DNA of 5,069 nucleotides from positions 1 to 5,069 of the forward strand of contig JAHOYW010000354.1 of NCBI GenBank assembly GCA_019038735.1. Direction: 5' to 3'. Below the pieces are notes generated by a model. The model made no database searches, was not told the DNA's origin, and saw only the letters and a program-made list of their open reading frames with translations. Below, piece by piece: positions 1 through 5,069 of the stretch (positions within the stretch are counted from its first letter, which is position 1; the number at the start of each line of letters is the position of its first letter). Made by a program: the position numbers and the translations under genes. The stretch comes from Victivallales bacterium (GTDB lineage: Bacteria; Verrucomicrobiota; Lentisphaeria; Victivallales; Victivallaceae).

Positions 1-528
1 TTTAAACGAAGTAATCAGGCTCCAATCATTTTTCTCAAGGAGTTCATGCAGATTTTCATTAGCACTTGCGTCAAGAAATTCAGTAAAACTCATCGGGTAC
101 AAATCTAAAAAATCAACCTTTCCAACAGGGAAGCTGGTTCCTTTGTGCATGGCAACTCCCAGCAATGAGCCTGCAGAGATAATCGCATATTCAGGAGCAT
201 TTTCATGAAAATATTTTAATGAAGCAAGAGCTTGGGGAACGTCCTGTACTTCATCAAAAATTATCAGGGTATCGGCTGCAGAGATTAAAACGCCGGATTC
301 TATTTGTAACGCGGTAATTAAATGCTCAATATCATAACCTTCTTGAAAGACTTGCTGCATTCGCTGGTTATTGTCAAAGTTGATATAGGCTACATTAGAA
401 AAAAAACTTTTACCGAATTCTTTCATAAGCCAGGTCTTGCCAACCTGTCTTGCTCCGCGAATAATCAAGGGTTTGCGTGTCGGATTATCTTTCCACTTTT
501 CAAGCATCTGCATGGCACATCGTTTCAT
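1..528 (-). CDS. AAA_14/DUF4143-type ATP-binding protein, C-terminus cut by window edge
   Basis: The minus-strand frame is open from an ATG at 528 to the window edge, giving 176 residues of a protein that usually has about 400. A P-loop (GARQVGKT, residues 25-32) follows the typical opening 'RKPLIIRGARQVGKTWLMKEFG'-like context seen in this family. A Walker B stretch (LIIFDEVQ, 88-95) and a sensor-1-like strand (IISAGSLLGV, 116-125) come next, then the family's FLDLYPMSFTEFL segment (140-152). The missing part would hold the rest of the ATPase and the DUF4143 domain. The family is widespread in host-associated and anaerobic bacteria; its cellular role is not established. AGGAG lies 11 bases before the chosen ATG, somewhat far, but the next in-frame ATGs (residues 6 and 8) are further away. 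It is divergent from the sugar operon and probably unrelated to it. Family assignment is firm; function is unknown. Confidence 0.9.
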   Translation of the reverse strand, partial: MKRCAMQMLEKWKDNPTRKPLIIRGARQVGKTWLMKEFGKSFFSNVAYINFDNNQRMQQVFQEGYDIEHLITALQIESGVLISAADTLIIFDEVQDVPQALASLKYFHENAPEYAIISAGSLLGVAMHKGTSFPVGKVDFLDLYPMSFTEFLDASANENLHELLEKNDWSLITSFK

Positions 529-539
529 AACTTATATAT

Positions 540-544
540 CTCCT
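540..544 (-). promoter_or_regulatory. Ribosome binding site of the ATPase gene
   Basis: AGGAG on the minus strand, 11 bases upstream of the ATG at 528. It is the only purine-rich match near the start and supports that ATG over the in-frame ATGs at residues 6 and 8. Confidence 0.55.
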
Positions 545-546
545 GT

Positions 547-563
547 TTGTATTCTCAATACAA
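547..563. repeat. Perfect 7-3-7 inverted repeat upstream of the ATPase gene
   Basis: TTGTATT-CTC-AATACAA is a perfect inverted repeat with 7-base arms and a 3-base centre. It sits three bases upstream of the ATPase ribosome binding site and overlaps the candidate -10 element for that gene (560-565). This placement suits a repressor operator. If transcribed, it would form only a weak AT-rich hairpin. No regulator gene is visible in the window. Confidence 0.5.
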
Positions 564-587
564 TAATAGTTTATTACAAAAAAACAA
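560..587 (-). promoter_or_regulatory. Weak sigma-70-like promoter candidate for the ATPase gene
   Basis: On the minus strand, TTGTTT (582-587) and TATTGT (560-565) are 16 bases apart. Each matches four of six consensus positions or fewer. The region is AT-rich, so chance matches are expected. The 7-3-7 palindrome at 547-563 would cover the -10 and the start-site region. Confidence 0.2.
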
Positions 588-627
588 GCGACTTTATGTT
601 GTTTGTATACGTTTTCCCAAGCAACTT

Positions 628-645
628 TACGGGTATATACCTGTA
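628..645. repeat. 18-base palindrome, candidate operator
   Basis: The sequence has the form TACNGGTATATACCNGTA: a perfect 10-base core (GGTATATACC, 632-641), one unpaired position on each side, then matching TAC/GTA ends. Sixteen of 18 positions obey the symmetry. It lies between the divergent genes, about 140 bases before the predicted operon promoter and 26 bases before the possible small gene at 672. The length and symmetry are typical of a dimeric repressor site. I cannot assign it to a known regulator. Confidence 0.45.
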
Positions 646-658
646 TTTAAGGCTTTTT

Positions 659-664
659 GGGGAG
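659..664 (+). promoter_or_regulatory. Strong Shine-Dalgarno sequence before a 28-codon reading frame
   Basis: GGGGAG followed by a 7-base spacer and an ATG at 672. It is the best Shine-Dalgarno match and spacing seen by eye in the window, better than those of the obvious operon genes. It is the main reason for listing the small reading frame that follows. Confidence 0.4.
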
Positions 665-671
665 AAAAATT

Positions 672-758
672 ATGCCTGAATCACAAAAACTCCGCCATCG
701 CAGAAAGTTTATCAAGATTTTAAGAAGCATTTTCATTTGTAAAAATAAATCTCTTTGA
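672..758 (+). CDS. Possible small basic peptide, 28 residues
   Basis: A 28-codon frame runs from ATG at 672 to TGA at 756-758. The peptide opens MPESQKLRHRRKF and has nine Lys/Arg, one His, one Cys and a single acidic residue, with a short hydrophobic stretch (IKILRSIFI) in the second half. I do not recognise it. In favour of a gene are the GGGGAG sequence seven bases upstream and its place in an otherwise empty spacer. Against it are the short length, the AT-rich composition in which short frames are common, and no family resemblance I can name. It could be a leader peptide, a small membrane-associated cationic peptide, the remnant of a decayed gene, or chance. It ends 57 bases before the methyltransferase-like gene and lies upstream of the promoter candidate at 761-789. 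Confidence 0.3.
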   Translation: MPESQKLRHRRKFIKILRSIFICKNKSL

Positions 759-760
759 AT

Positions 761-789
761 TTGCTTATTTGAGCGAAATGGACTATATT
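761..789 (+). promoter_or_regulatory. Candidate sigma-70-type promoter of the sugar operon
   Basis: TTGCTT (761-766) and TATATT (784-789) are separated by 17 bases, the optimal spacing. The -10 matches five of six consensus positions, the -35 only three. Transcription would start near 796, giving a leader of about 20 bases before the TTG start at 816. This is the best promoter-like match close to the first operon gene, but it is a by-eye call. I see no JUMPStart/ops element in the spacer. Confidence 0.4.
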
Positions 790-803
790 ATTTCCATAAA
801 AAA

Positions 804-809
804 AGAAGG
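804..809 (+). promoter_or_regulatory. Ribosome binding site deciding a TTG start
   Basis: AGAAGG lies 6 bases before TTG at 816 and 9 bases before a second tandem TTG at 819. Either spacing is workable. No in-frame ATG exists between the upstream stop (756-758) and residue 89 of the protein, so a TTG start is required. Confidence 0.6.
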
Positions 810-815
810 TGCAAA

Positions 816-1658
816 TTGTTGAGCAAAGTTGATACAATCAAAAATCTTTTGCCTCCCTGTCTGTTGCCATTATTGCGTTGGTGGTTTGGGGCATCATTTA
901 AAGGCAATTATCCTGTGTGGGCTGCAGCCGTAGCCGCTTCCCGAGGCTATGAAGACACAACAACTTTGGAGCGTATCATTGAAACTTCCAGAAAGGTTAG
1001 AGACGGAGCGTATGCTTATGAACGCGATGGCGTAGTTTTTGACCAGATTGATTACTCTTGGCCGGTGTTGAGTGCAATTATGACCGCGGCGGCGCATAAC
1101 AATGGCAATCTTAGAGTGTTGGATTTTGGAGGAGCATTAGGAAGCACCTATCGACAAAATTTAGCCTTTTTAGATGCTTTGCGGGACAGCTTTTGGAGCA
1201 TTGTTGAAACCCCGGATCTGGTTAAAGCCGGCAAGAGTGAATTTCAAACGAAAGAGCTGATTTTTTTTAAAGATATAGACTCAGCATGTAAAAAACAACA
1301 TTATAATATTGCCCTGCTGGCAAGTGTATTGCCATATCTTCAGGAACCATATGTGACTTTGCAGCAGATTATCAGCCATTCTCCTGATTTTATAGTATTG
1401 GACAGAACCATGATTGTCGCCTCAGAGCAAGATCGCCTTACGGTACAAAGTAATAGTGCTCTGATGGGGAAGAGTAGTTATCCTGCCTGGTTTTTCAGTG
1501 AAGATAAGCTGTTGGCGGCTTTTGAACCGGACTATCAACTGCTAAGCAGTTTTGCGGCGCTGGGGGATAAAGCACTTTTACGTTCCCCCTTCGCAATGGC
1601 TGAATTCAAAGGTTATATATTTAAACATAAATTACTTGGGCAGAAAAACCATGAATGA
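816..1658 (+). CDS. TIGR04325-type putative methyltransferase
   Basis: A 280-residue protein resembling the TIGR04325 (LIC12133) family of putative methyltransferases found in polysaccharide clusters. Visible hallmarks are a short N-terminal segment with LLPP (11-14), the YPVW...SRGYED stretch (32-47), the YERDGVVFD stretch (68-76), and the motif-I-like DFGGALGSTY (103-112). These are followed by an acidic VET after the next strand (130-132), ASVLPYL (169-175) and YPAWFFSED (222-230). The glycine-rich loop and the following acidic residue fit a class I S-adenosylmethionine fold, but activity of the family has, to my knowledge, not been shown. Length is normal. The start is TTG at 816 (or 819), supported by AGAAGG; no usable ATG exists. 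It is the first operon gene and overlaps the ketoisomerase gene by 8 bases, which suggests coupled translation and a role in modifying the same glycan. The substrate is unknown. Confidence 0.85.
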   Translation: MLSKVDTIKNLLPPCLLPLLRWWFGASFKGNYPVWAAAVAASRGYEDTTTLERIIETSRKVRDGAYAYERDGVVFDQIDYSWPVLSAIMTAAAHNNGNLRVLDFGGALGSTYRQNLAFLDALRDSFWSIVETPDLVKAGKSEFQTKELIFFKDIDSACKKQHYNIALLASVLPYLQEPYVTLQQIISHSPDFIVLDRTMIVASEQDRLTVQSNSALMGKSSYPAWFFSEDKLLAAFEPDYQLLSSFAALGDKALLRSPFAMAEFKGYIFKHKLLGQKNHE

Positions 1659-2088
1659 ATTTGATGATATTACAGTAAAAAATAGTGCTTATGTGAACTT
1701 GAAACGCGTGGTGGACGATAGCGATGGCTGTCTTTGTATTATAAACGGACAGCAAGATGTTCCTTTCGAGATCAAACGGGTTTATTACATAAACAGTCTG
1801 GATGTCGCTTCAAGCGTAAGAGGCAAACATGCGCATCGAAAACTACGGCAGGTCATTTTTTGTATCAGTGGGAGTTTTGTCTTGTCGCTGGATGATGGTA
1901 TCAATAAACAGGATATCAGGATGTGGCGGGATAATGTTGGTGTTGTTCTTGATCCGATGCTTTGGCACACTATGCACAGTTTTTCTATTGGATGTGTTAT
2001 AATGGTAGTTGCAAGCGATTATTATAATGAGAGTGATTATATTAGAAATTATGATGAATTTATAAAATTAAGCAGAGAATCAAAATGA
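1651..2088 (+). CDS. fdtA: dTDP-4-keto-6-deoxyglucose 3,4-ketoisomerase (FdtA/QdtA type)
   Basis: A 145-residue single-domain cupin of the WxcM-like/FdtA family, normal in length. It should move the keto group of dTDP-4-keto-6-deoxyglucose from C4 to C3 in the cytoplasm. Visible signatures are PFEIKRVYYI (38-47), RGKHAHRKLRQ (57-67) with the catalytic-type histidines H60 and H62, GSFVLSLDDG (74-83), LWHTMHSF (104-111) and ASDYYNESDYIRNYDEF (121-137). The His after Trp (H106) resembles FdtA, which gives the galacto product; QdtA, as I recall its sequence, has Arg there. The second position linked to product stereochemistry (before G26) is Asp25 instead of the Arg or Tyr I remember. The start is ATG at 1651: a longer frame from 1552 would run through the end of the preceding gene. 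It overlaps that gene by 8 bases (ATGAATGA) and the aminotransferase by 4. The ribosome binding site is weak, consistent with coupling. FdtA over QdtA is an inference. Confidence 0.85.
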   Translation: MNEFDDITVKNSAYVNLKRVVDDSDGCLCIINGQQDVPFEIKRVYYINSLDVASSVRGKHAHRKLRQVIFCISGSFVLSLDDGINKQDIRMWRDNVGVVLDPMLWHTMHSFSIGCVIMVVASDYYNESDYIRNYDEFIKLSRESK

Positions 2089-3197
2089 AAATTGCACAAT
2101 GTGATTTATTAAGCGGCTATCAGGCTCAGAAAGGTGAAATTGATGCCGCCATAGGTCGAGTATTAGAAAGCGGCTGGTATATTCTAGGAAAAGAAGTAAC
2201 TGCGTTTGAAGAGGAATTTGCAGCATTTTGTGGAACTAACTACAGTCTTGGAGTTGCTAGTGGAACTGATGCCATTGAACTTATTTTGCGTTCTTTGGAA
2301 TTGCCTGCTGACAGCTTGGTCGCGACGGTTTCAAATACCGCGGTTGCCACAATTGCAGCCATTGAACGGAGCGGGCTAAAACCCTTGATGGTGGATATTG
2401 CAGAGGATACGTTTAATATGTCGCCGAAAATGCTTCGAAAAATTCTCAATTCTGCTTGCAGACCTAAAATAAAAGCGATAGTCGCGGTGCATCTTTACGG
2501 ACATCCTGCCGAAATTAAAGAAATTATTACAATCGCGAATGAATTTAATATTCCTGTGATTGAGGATTGTGCTCAAGCTCATGGAGCTTCAGTTGATGGT
2601 CGCCGGGTTGGTTCTTTCGGCATAGCCGGGGCGTTCAGTTTCTATCCAACTAAAAATTTAGGTGCTGTAGGGGACGGCGGTGCTGTAACAGTTAATTCAG
2701 CAGAACTATACCAGAAAATGAGTGAATTGCGGCAGTACGGATGGAGAAAACGCTATATTAGTGATCGTGCTGGAATAAATAGTCGACTGGATGAGCTTCA
2801 GGCGGCGATTCTTCGTTGTAAATTACCGTATCTGGAAGCGGATAATAATAAGCGTATTGAAATTGCAAAAATATATAATTCGATTCTAAAAAACTGCGCT
2901 TGCATAACTCCCTTTGTCAAGGCGAATTGTGGACACGTCTATCATCAGTATGTTATAAAAGTAGATAAGCGTGATTCGTTAATGTGCCGCTTAGCGGAAA
3001 GAGGCATTGGAACAGCAGTACATTATCCTGCGGCAATACATCAGCAACCGGCTTATGAAAAGATTGAAATCCCCTCAGCATTAAGCAATACGGAAATAGT
3101 AATGCCGAAAATCTTAAGCTTGCCGATGTATCCGGGACTAGCGATCGATGATGCCCGGACTGTTGCTGAATCTATTGTCGAGCTTATTGGTAAATAA
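2085..3197 (+). CDS. fdtB: dTDP-3-amino-3,6-dideoxyhexose transaminase (FdtB/QdtB type)
   Basis: A 370-residue PLP-dependent aminotransferase of the DegT/DnrJ/EryC1/StrS family, full length. It would transfer an amino group, normally from glutamate, to C3 of the 3-keto sugar made by the upstream ketoisomerase. Visible features are the N-terminal SGWYILGKEV segment (29-38), the cofactor-phosphate segment ASGTDAI (58-64), EDCAQAHGA (160-168) with D161 contacting the pyridine nitrogen and Q164, and the PLP lysine K190 in FSFYPTKNLGAVGDGG (184-199). INSRLDELQAAIL and the C-terminal AVHYP...H segment complete the fold. Family membership is certain. The 3-amino specificity rests on the adjoining ketoisomerase, since 4-aminotransferases of the same fold (such as VioA) do not need one. 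The ATG overlaps the previous stop as ATGA, so translation is probably coupled. It is followed after 2 bases by a glycosyltransferase gene. Fuc3N versus Qui3N is decided by the ketoisomerase. Confidence 0.87.
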   Translation: MKIAQCDLLSGYQAQKGEIDAAIGRVLESGWYILGKEVTAFEEEFAAFCGTNYSLGVASGTDAIELILRSLELPADSLVATVSNTAVATIAAIERSGLKPLMVDIAEDTFNMSPKMLRKILNSACRPKIKAIVAVHLYGHPAEIKEIITIANEFNIPVIEDCAQAHGASVDGRRVGSFGIAGAFSFYPTKNLGAVGDGGAVTVNSAELYQKMSELRQYGWRKRYISDRAGINSRLDELQAAILRCKLPYLEADNNKRIEIAKIYNSILKNCACITPFVKANCGHVYHQYVIKVDKRDSLMCRLAERGIGTAVHYPAAIHQQPAYEKIEIPSALSNTEIVMPKILSLPMYPGLAIDDARTVAESIVELIGK

Positions 3198-3199
3198 CT

Positions 3200-4180
3200 A
3201 TGAAATATGATTTTTTCACATATTTTGACAGCAATTATATCTTTCAGGGACTGGCACTTTATTCCTCATTGAAGAATACGGGAATAAAATTTCGTTTATT
3301 CGCGATAGCTCTTGACGAAGCGGCTTTTGAAATGCTAGTAGAGCTGAAAGACTCTGTACCTGAGATAATAGCGGTAAAATTAGCTGATATTGAGAGTTTT
3401 GATGCAGAATTCTCGAACTGTCGTAATAATCGTTCACAAATTGAATATTATTTTACACTTAGCCCGGTAGCACCACTGTATTTGTTTGAACAGTTTCCAG
3501 ATATTGAAATATTGAATTATCTGGACTCTGATCTTTATTTTTACTCATCTCCAGCAGCGATATATGAGGAGCTTAAAGATAAGTCTATACTGATTATTGA
3601 ACACCGCTTTCCAAGACATTTGAAGTACATGGAACGAAACGGAAAATTTAACGTAGCATTTCAACTATATCGTAACAACAATTCCGCGCGCCAGTGTTTG
3701 CTTCAATGGCGCAAACAATGCATTGCATGGTGTTATGACAAAGTGGAAGCAAAGCGTTATGCGGATCAAAAATACCTTGATACTTGGTCTCGTGACTTTG
3801 ACGTGAGCGTCTGTCAGAACAAGGGAGCGAATTTAGCACCATGGAACTGGATGCAATATAATCTAGAAATTACAGACGGGAAATTGATTGTTGATGAAAA
3901 TGAGCTGATTTTTTTCCATTTTCAAGGATTTCGTTTTCTCAGCAGTACACGGGTATGCCATAATTTAGGCTGTTATTTTGCCGTAATGCCGCGAGAGATC
4001 AGATACTTTCTGTATCAAAATTACGCGGAACAATTTAGCAAAATAGACAAGCTTTTGAATGAAAACTGTAAGAAACTTAATCCTGGTATTAGATTTGTCA
4101 ACCATAGAACAAACTGGATGACCTATATCAAAAATATAATAGGTATGCCGTTTAACACAATGAAATTAAATAATGAATAA
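3200..4180 (+). CDS. GT8-like (GT-A fold) glycosyltransferase
   Basis: A 326-residue cytoplasmic glycosyltransferase with no signal peptide or membrane segment. The N-terminal strand and helix (MKYDFFTYFDSNYIFQGLAL) resemble GT8-type nucleotide-sugar enzymes. A DxD metal-binding motif lies in LNYLDSDLYFYSSP (105-118, DSD at 109-111). FNVAFQLYRNN (150-160), DQKYLD (189-194), NLAPWNW (211-217) and IFFHFQGFR (237-245, with H240) match the order of conserved blocks expected in this fold. The donor and acceptor cannot be read from the sequence; the preceding genes make dTDP-Fuc3N or dTDP-Qui3N a reasonable donor candidate, but this is inference. The ATG is 2 bases after the aminotransferase stop with a poor ribosome binding site, so it relies on coupling. 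It overlaps the next gene by 8 bases. The last 30 or so residues are basic and could help it sit at the membrane. Confidence 0.8.
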   Translation: MKYDFFTYFDSNYIFQGLALYSSLKNTGIKFRLFAIALDEAAFEMLVELKDSVPEIIAVKLADIESFDAEFSNCRNNRSQIEYYFTLSPVAPLYLFEQFPDIEILNYLDSDLYFYSSPAAIYEELKDKSILIIEHRFPRHLKYMERNGKFNVAFQLYRNNNSARQCLLQWRKQCIAWCYDKVEAKRYADQKYLDTWSRDFDVSVCQNKGANLAPWNWMQYNLEITDGKLIVDENELIFFHFQGFRFLSSTRVCHNLGCYFAVMPREIRYFLYQNYAEQFSKIDKLLNENCKKLNPGIRFVNHRTNWMTYIKNIIGMPFNTMKLNNE

Positions 4181-5069
4181 AAACTTAAAATTTGCCCCAA
4201 TTGCTTTGTTTGTGTATAATCGGCTTGATACGCTGGTTCAAACAATTGATGCTTTGGCACTTAATGAACTTGCAAGCGAGTCAGACCTGTTTATCTTCAG
4301 CGATGGAGCGAGAGACGAGCAGGCTGCTAAGGATGTGGAAGCCGTCCGTCAATACATAAAAACGCTTTCCGGTTTCAAAAGCATCAAAATAATTGAAAAA
4401 GAATATAATTGTGGCTTGGCAGGCTCAATTATTGCGGGGGTAACACAGTTAAGCAAAGAATTTGGTAAAGTGATTGTGCTTGAGGATGACTTGCTTACAT
4501 CTCCGTTCTTTTTACGATTTATGAATGATGGTCTGGATATGTATCAAAATAATGATGAAGTAATTAGTATTCATGGCTATATGTATCCGGTTAACAAAGC
4601 ATTGCCGGAAACATTTTTCCTAAGAGGTGCAGACTGTTGGGGATGGGCGACTTGGGAACGCGGCTGGAAGCTGTTTGAGTCAGACCCCGAAAAACTATTG
4701 AATCGTTTGAAACAAGAAAAATTATTAAAAATATTTGATATGGATGGAGCTTATCCTTATTCCAAAATGCTAAAAGGAAATATTTTAAAAAAGAATAATT
4801 CATGGGCGATACGATGGTATGCCTCAGCTTTTTTGGAGAATAAATTAACTTTATACCCGGGACGATCGCTAGTAGCAAACATCGGCAATAATGCAGAGGC
4901 CAGCCACTGTACTGTCGATAGTAAGGTCTTTGATGTAGTCTTGTTGCAAGAACGGAGTGAGCTTAAGCCAATTGCGCTTAAAGAGAACGTGGCGGCGCGT
5001 GCGGAAATTATAAAATATTTTAGAAAGTTGCCCTTCCAGCTTGCCTTGGCATGGCTTAAAGGTTTGATT
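4173..5069 (+). CDS. GT2/GNT-I-like glycosyltransferase, C-terminus cut by window edge
   Basis: The frame is open from ATG at 4173 to the window end, 299 residues with no stop. The protein has a GT-A layout: FAPIALFVYNRLDTL (7-21), LFIFSDGARDE (39-49), NCGLAGSIIAGV (79-90), the metal-binding EDD in VIVLEDDLLTSPFFLRF (100-116), ISIHGYMYP (131-139) and the highly conserved FFLRGADCWGWATWERGW (148-165). These blocks are typical of bacterial glycosyltransferases related to the GNT-I/GT2 group in O-antigen and capsule clusters. Family members are often only slightly longer than what is seen, so little is probably missing. Donor and acceptor are unknown. The start codon overlaps the previous gene by 8 bases (ATGAATAA), suggesting coupled translation. 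The operon continues beyond the window. Confidence 0.85.
   Translation, partial: MNKNLKFAPIALFVYNRLDTLVQTIDALALNELASESDLFIFSDGARDEQAAKDVEAVRQYIKTLSGFKSIKIIEKEYNCGLAGSIIAGVTQLSKEFGKVIVLEDDLLTSPFFLRFMNDGLDMYQNNDEVISIHGYMYPVNKALPETFFLRGADCWGWATWERGWKLFESDPEKLLNRLKQEKLLKIFDMDGAYPYSKMLKGNILKKNNSWAIRWYASAFLENKLTLYPGRSLVANIGNNAEASHCTVDSKVFDVVLLQERSELKPIALKENVAARAEIIKYFRKLPFQLALAWLKGLI

Noticed and set aside
322..723. Plus-strand open frame of 133 codons (and a nested one at 437-679)
   Set aside because: Most of it is antisense to the well-supported ATPase coding sequence, it lacks a recognisable protein motif, and it simply reads on into AT-rich spacer.
529..815. Rho-independent terminator or JUMPStart/ops element in the spacer
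   Set aside because: No GC-rich hairpin followed by a T-run and no GGCGGTAGC-like core was found on either strand.
778..822. ATG at 778 as an alternative start for the first operon gene
   Set aside because: It is in a different frame and reaches a stop at 820-822 after 14 codons.
1552..1650. Upstream extension of the ketoisomerase to an ATG at 1552
   Set aside because: It would add 33 residues overlapping the end of the methyltransferase-like gene; FdtA/QdtA proteins begin close to the ATG at 1651.
2240..2582. Two overlapping minus-strand open frames
   Set aside because: Both are antisense shadows inside the aminotransferase gene without motifs or ribosome binding sites.
3216..3842. Minus-strand frames inside the GT8-like gene
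   Set aside because: They are antisense to a clear glycosyltransferase with a DxD motif and have no independent support.
4591..4878. Minus-strand open frame of 95 codons
   Set aside because: It lies wholly antisense to the conserved blocks of the GT2/GNT-I-like glycosyltransferase and shows no family motif.

Overview
The window reads as the edge of a surface-polysaccharide locus (O-antigen, capsule or S-layer glycan) in a moderately AT-rich bacterium. A minus-strand ATPase gene on the left, cut by the window edge, is separated by a 287-base spacer from a tightly packed plus-strand operon that runs off the right edge. I cannot name the organism. The gene types fit a Gram-negative or Gram-negative-like anaerobe, but fdtA/fdtB-type genes also occur in Gram-positive S-layer glycan clusters, so this is only a lean. 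There are no RNA genes, CRISPR arrays, insertion sequences or rho-independent terminators that I can support.

Layout. (1) Positions 1-528, minus strand: N-terminal 176 residues of an AAA_14/DUF4143-type ATPase. (2) Positions 529-815: divergent spacer with two good palindromes, weak promoter candidates and a possible 28-residue basic peptide gene with a strong ribosome binding site. (3) Positions 816-5069, plus strand: a TIGR04325-type putative methyltransferase with a TTG start, a dTDP-sugar 3,4-ketoisomerase (FdtA/QdtA type), a DegT/DnrJ/EryC1/StrS-family 3-aminotransferase (FdtB/QdtB type), a GT8-like glycosyltransferase, and a GT2/GNT-I-like glycosyltransferase cut off at residue 299. The two edge-truncated genes were found by translating the open frames by hand.

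How the genes work together. The ketoisomerase and aminotransferase should convert dTDP-4-keto-6-deoxyglucose to a dTDP-3-amino-3,6-dideoxyhexose. A His after the conserved Trp in the ketoisomerase favours the galacto product (dTDP-Fuc3N) over the gluco product (dTDP-Qui3N). The two glycosyltransferases are candidates for placing this or other sugars on a lipid-linked glycan, and the TIGR04325 protein for modifying it. The RmlA/RmlB enzymes that make the precursor and the FdtC/QdtC-type N-acetyltransferase that usually finishes the sugar are not in the window. The junctions (8-base overlap, 4-base overlap, 2-base gap, 8-base overlap) indicate one translationally coupled transcript.

I see no clearly new system here. 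The most useful leads are the methyltransferase-like gene in place of the expected acetyltransferase, an unusual residue at the ketoisomerase specificity position, and the palindromes and possible small gene in the spacer.
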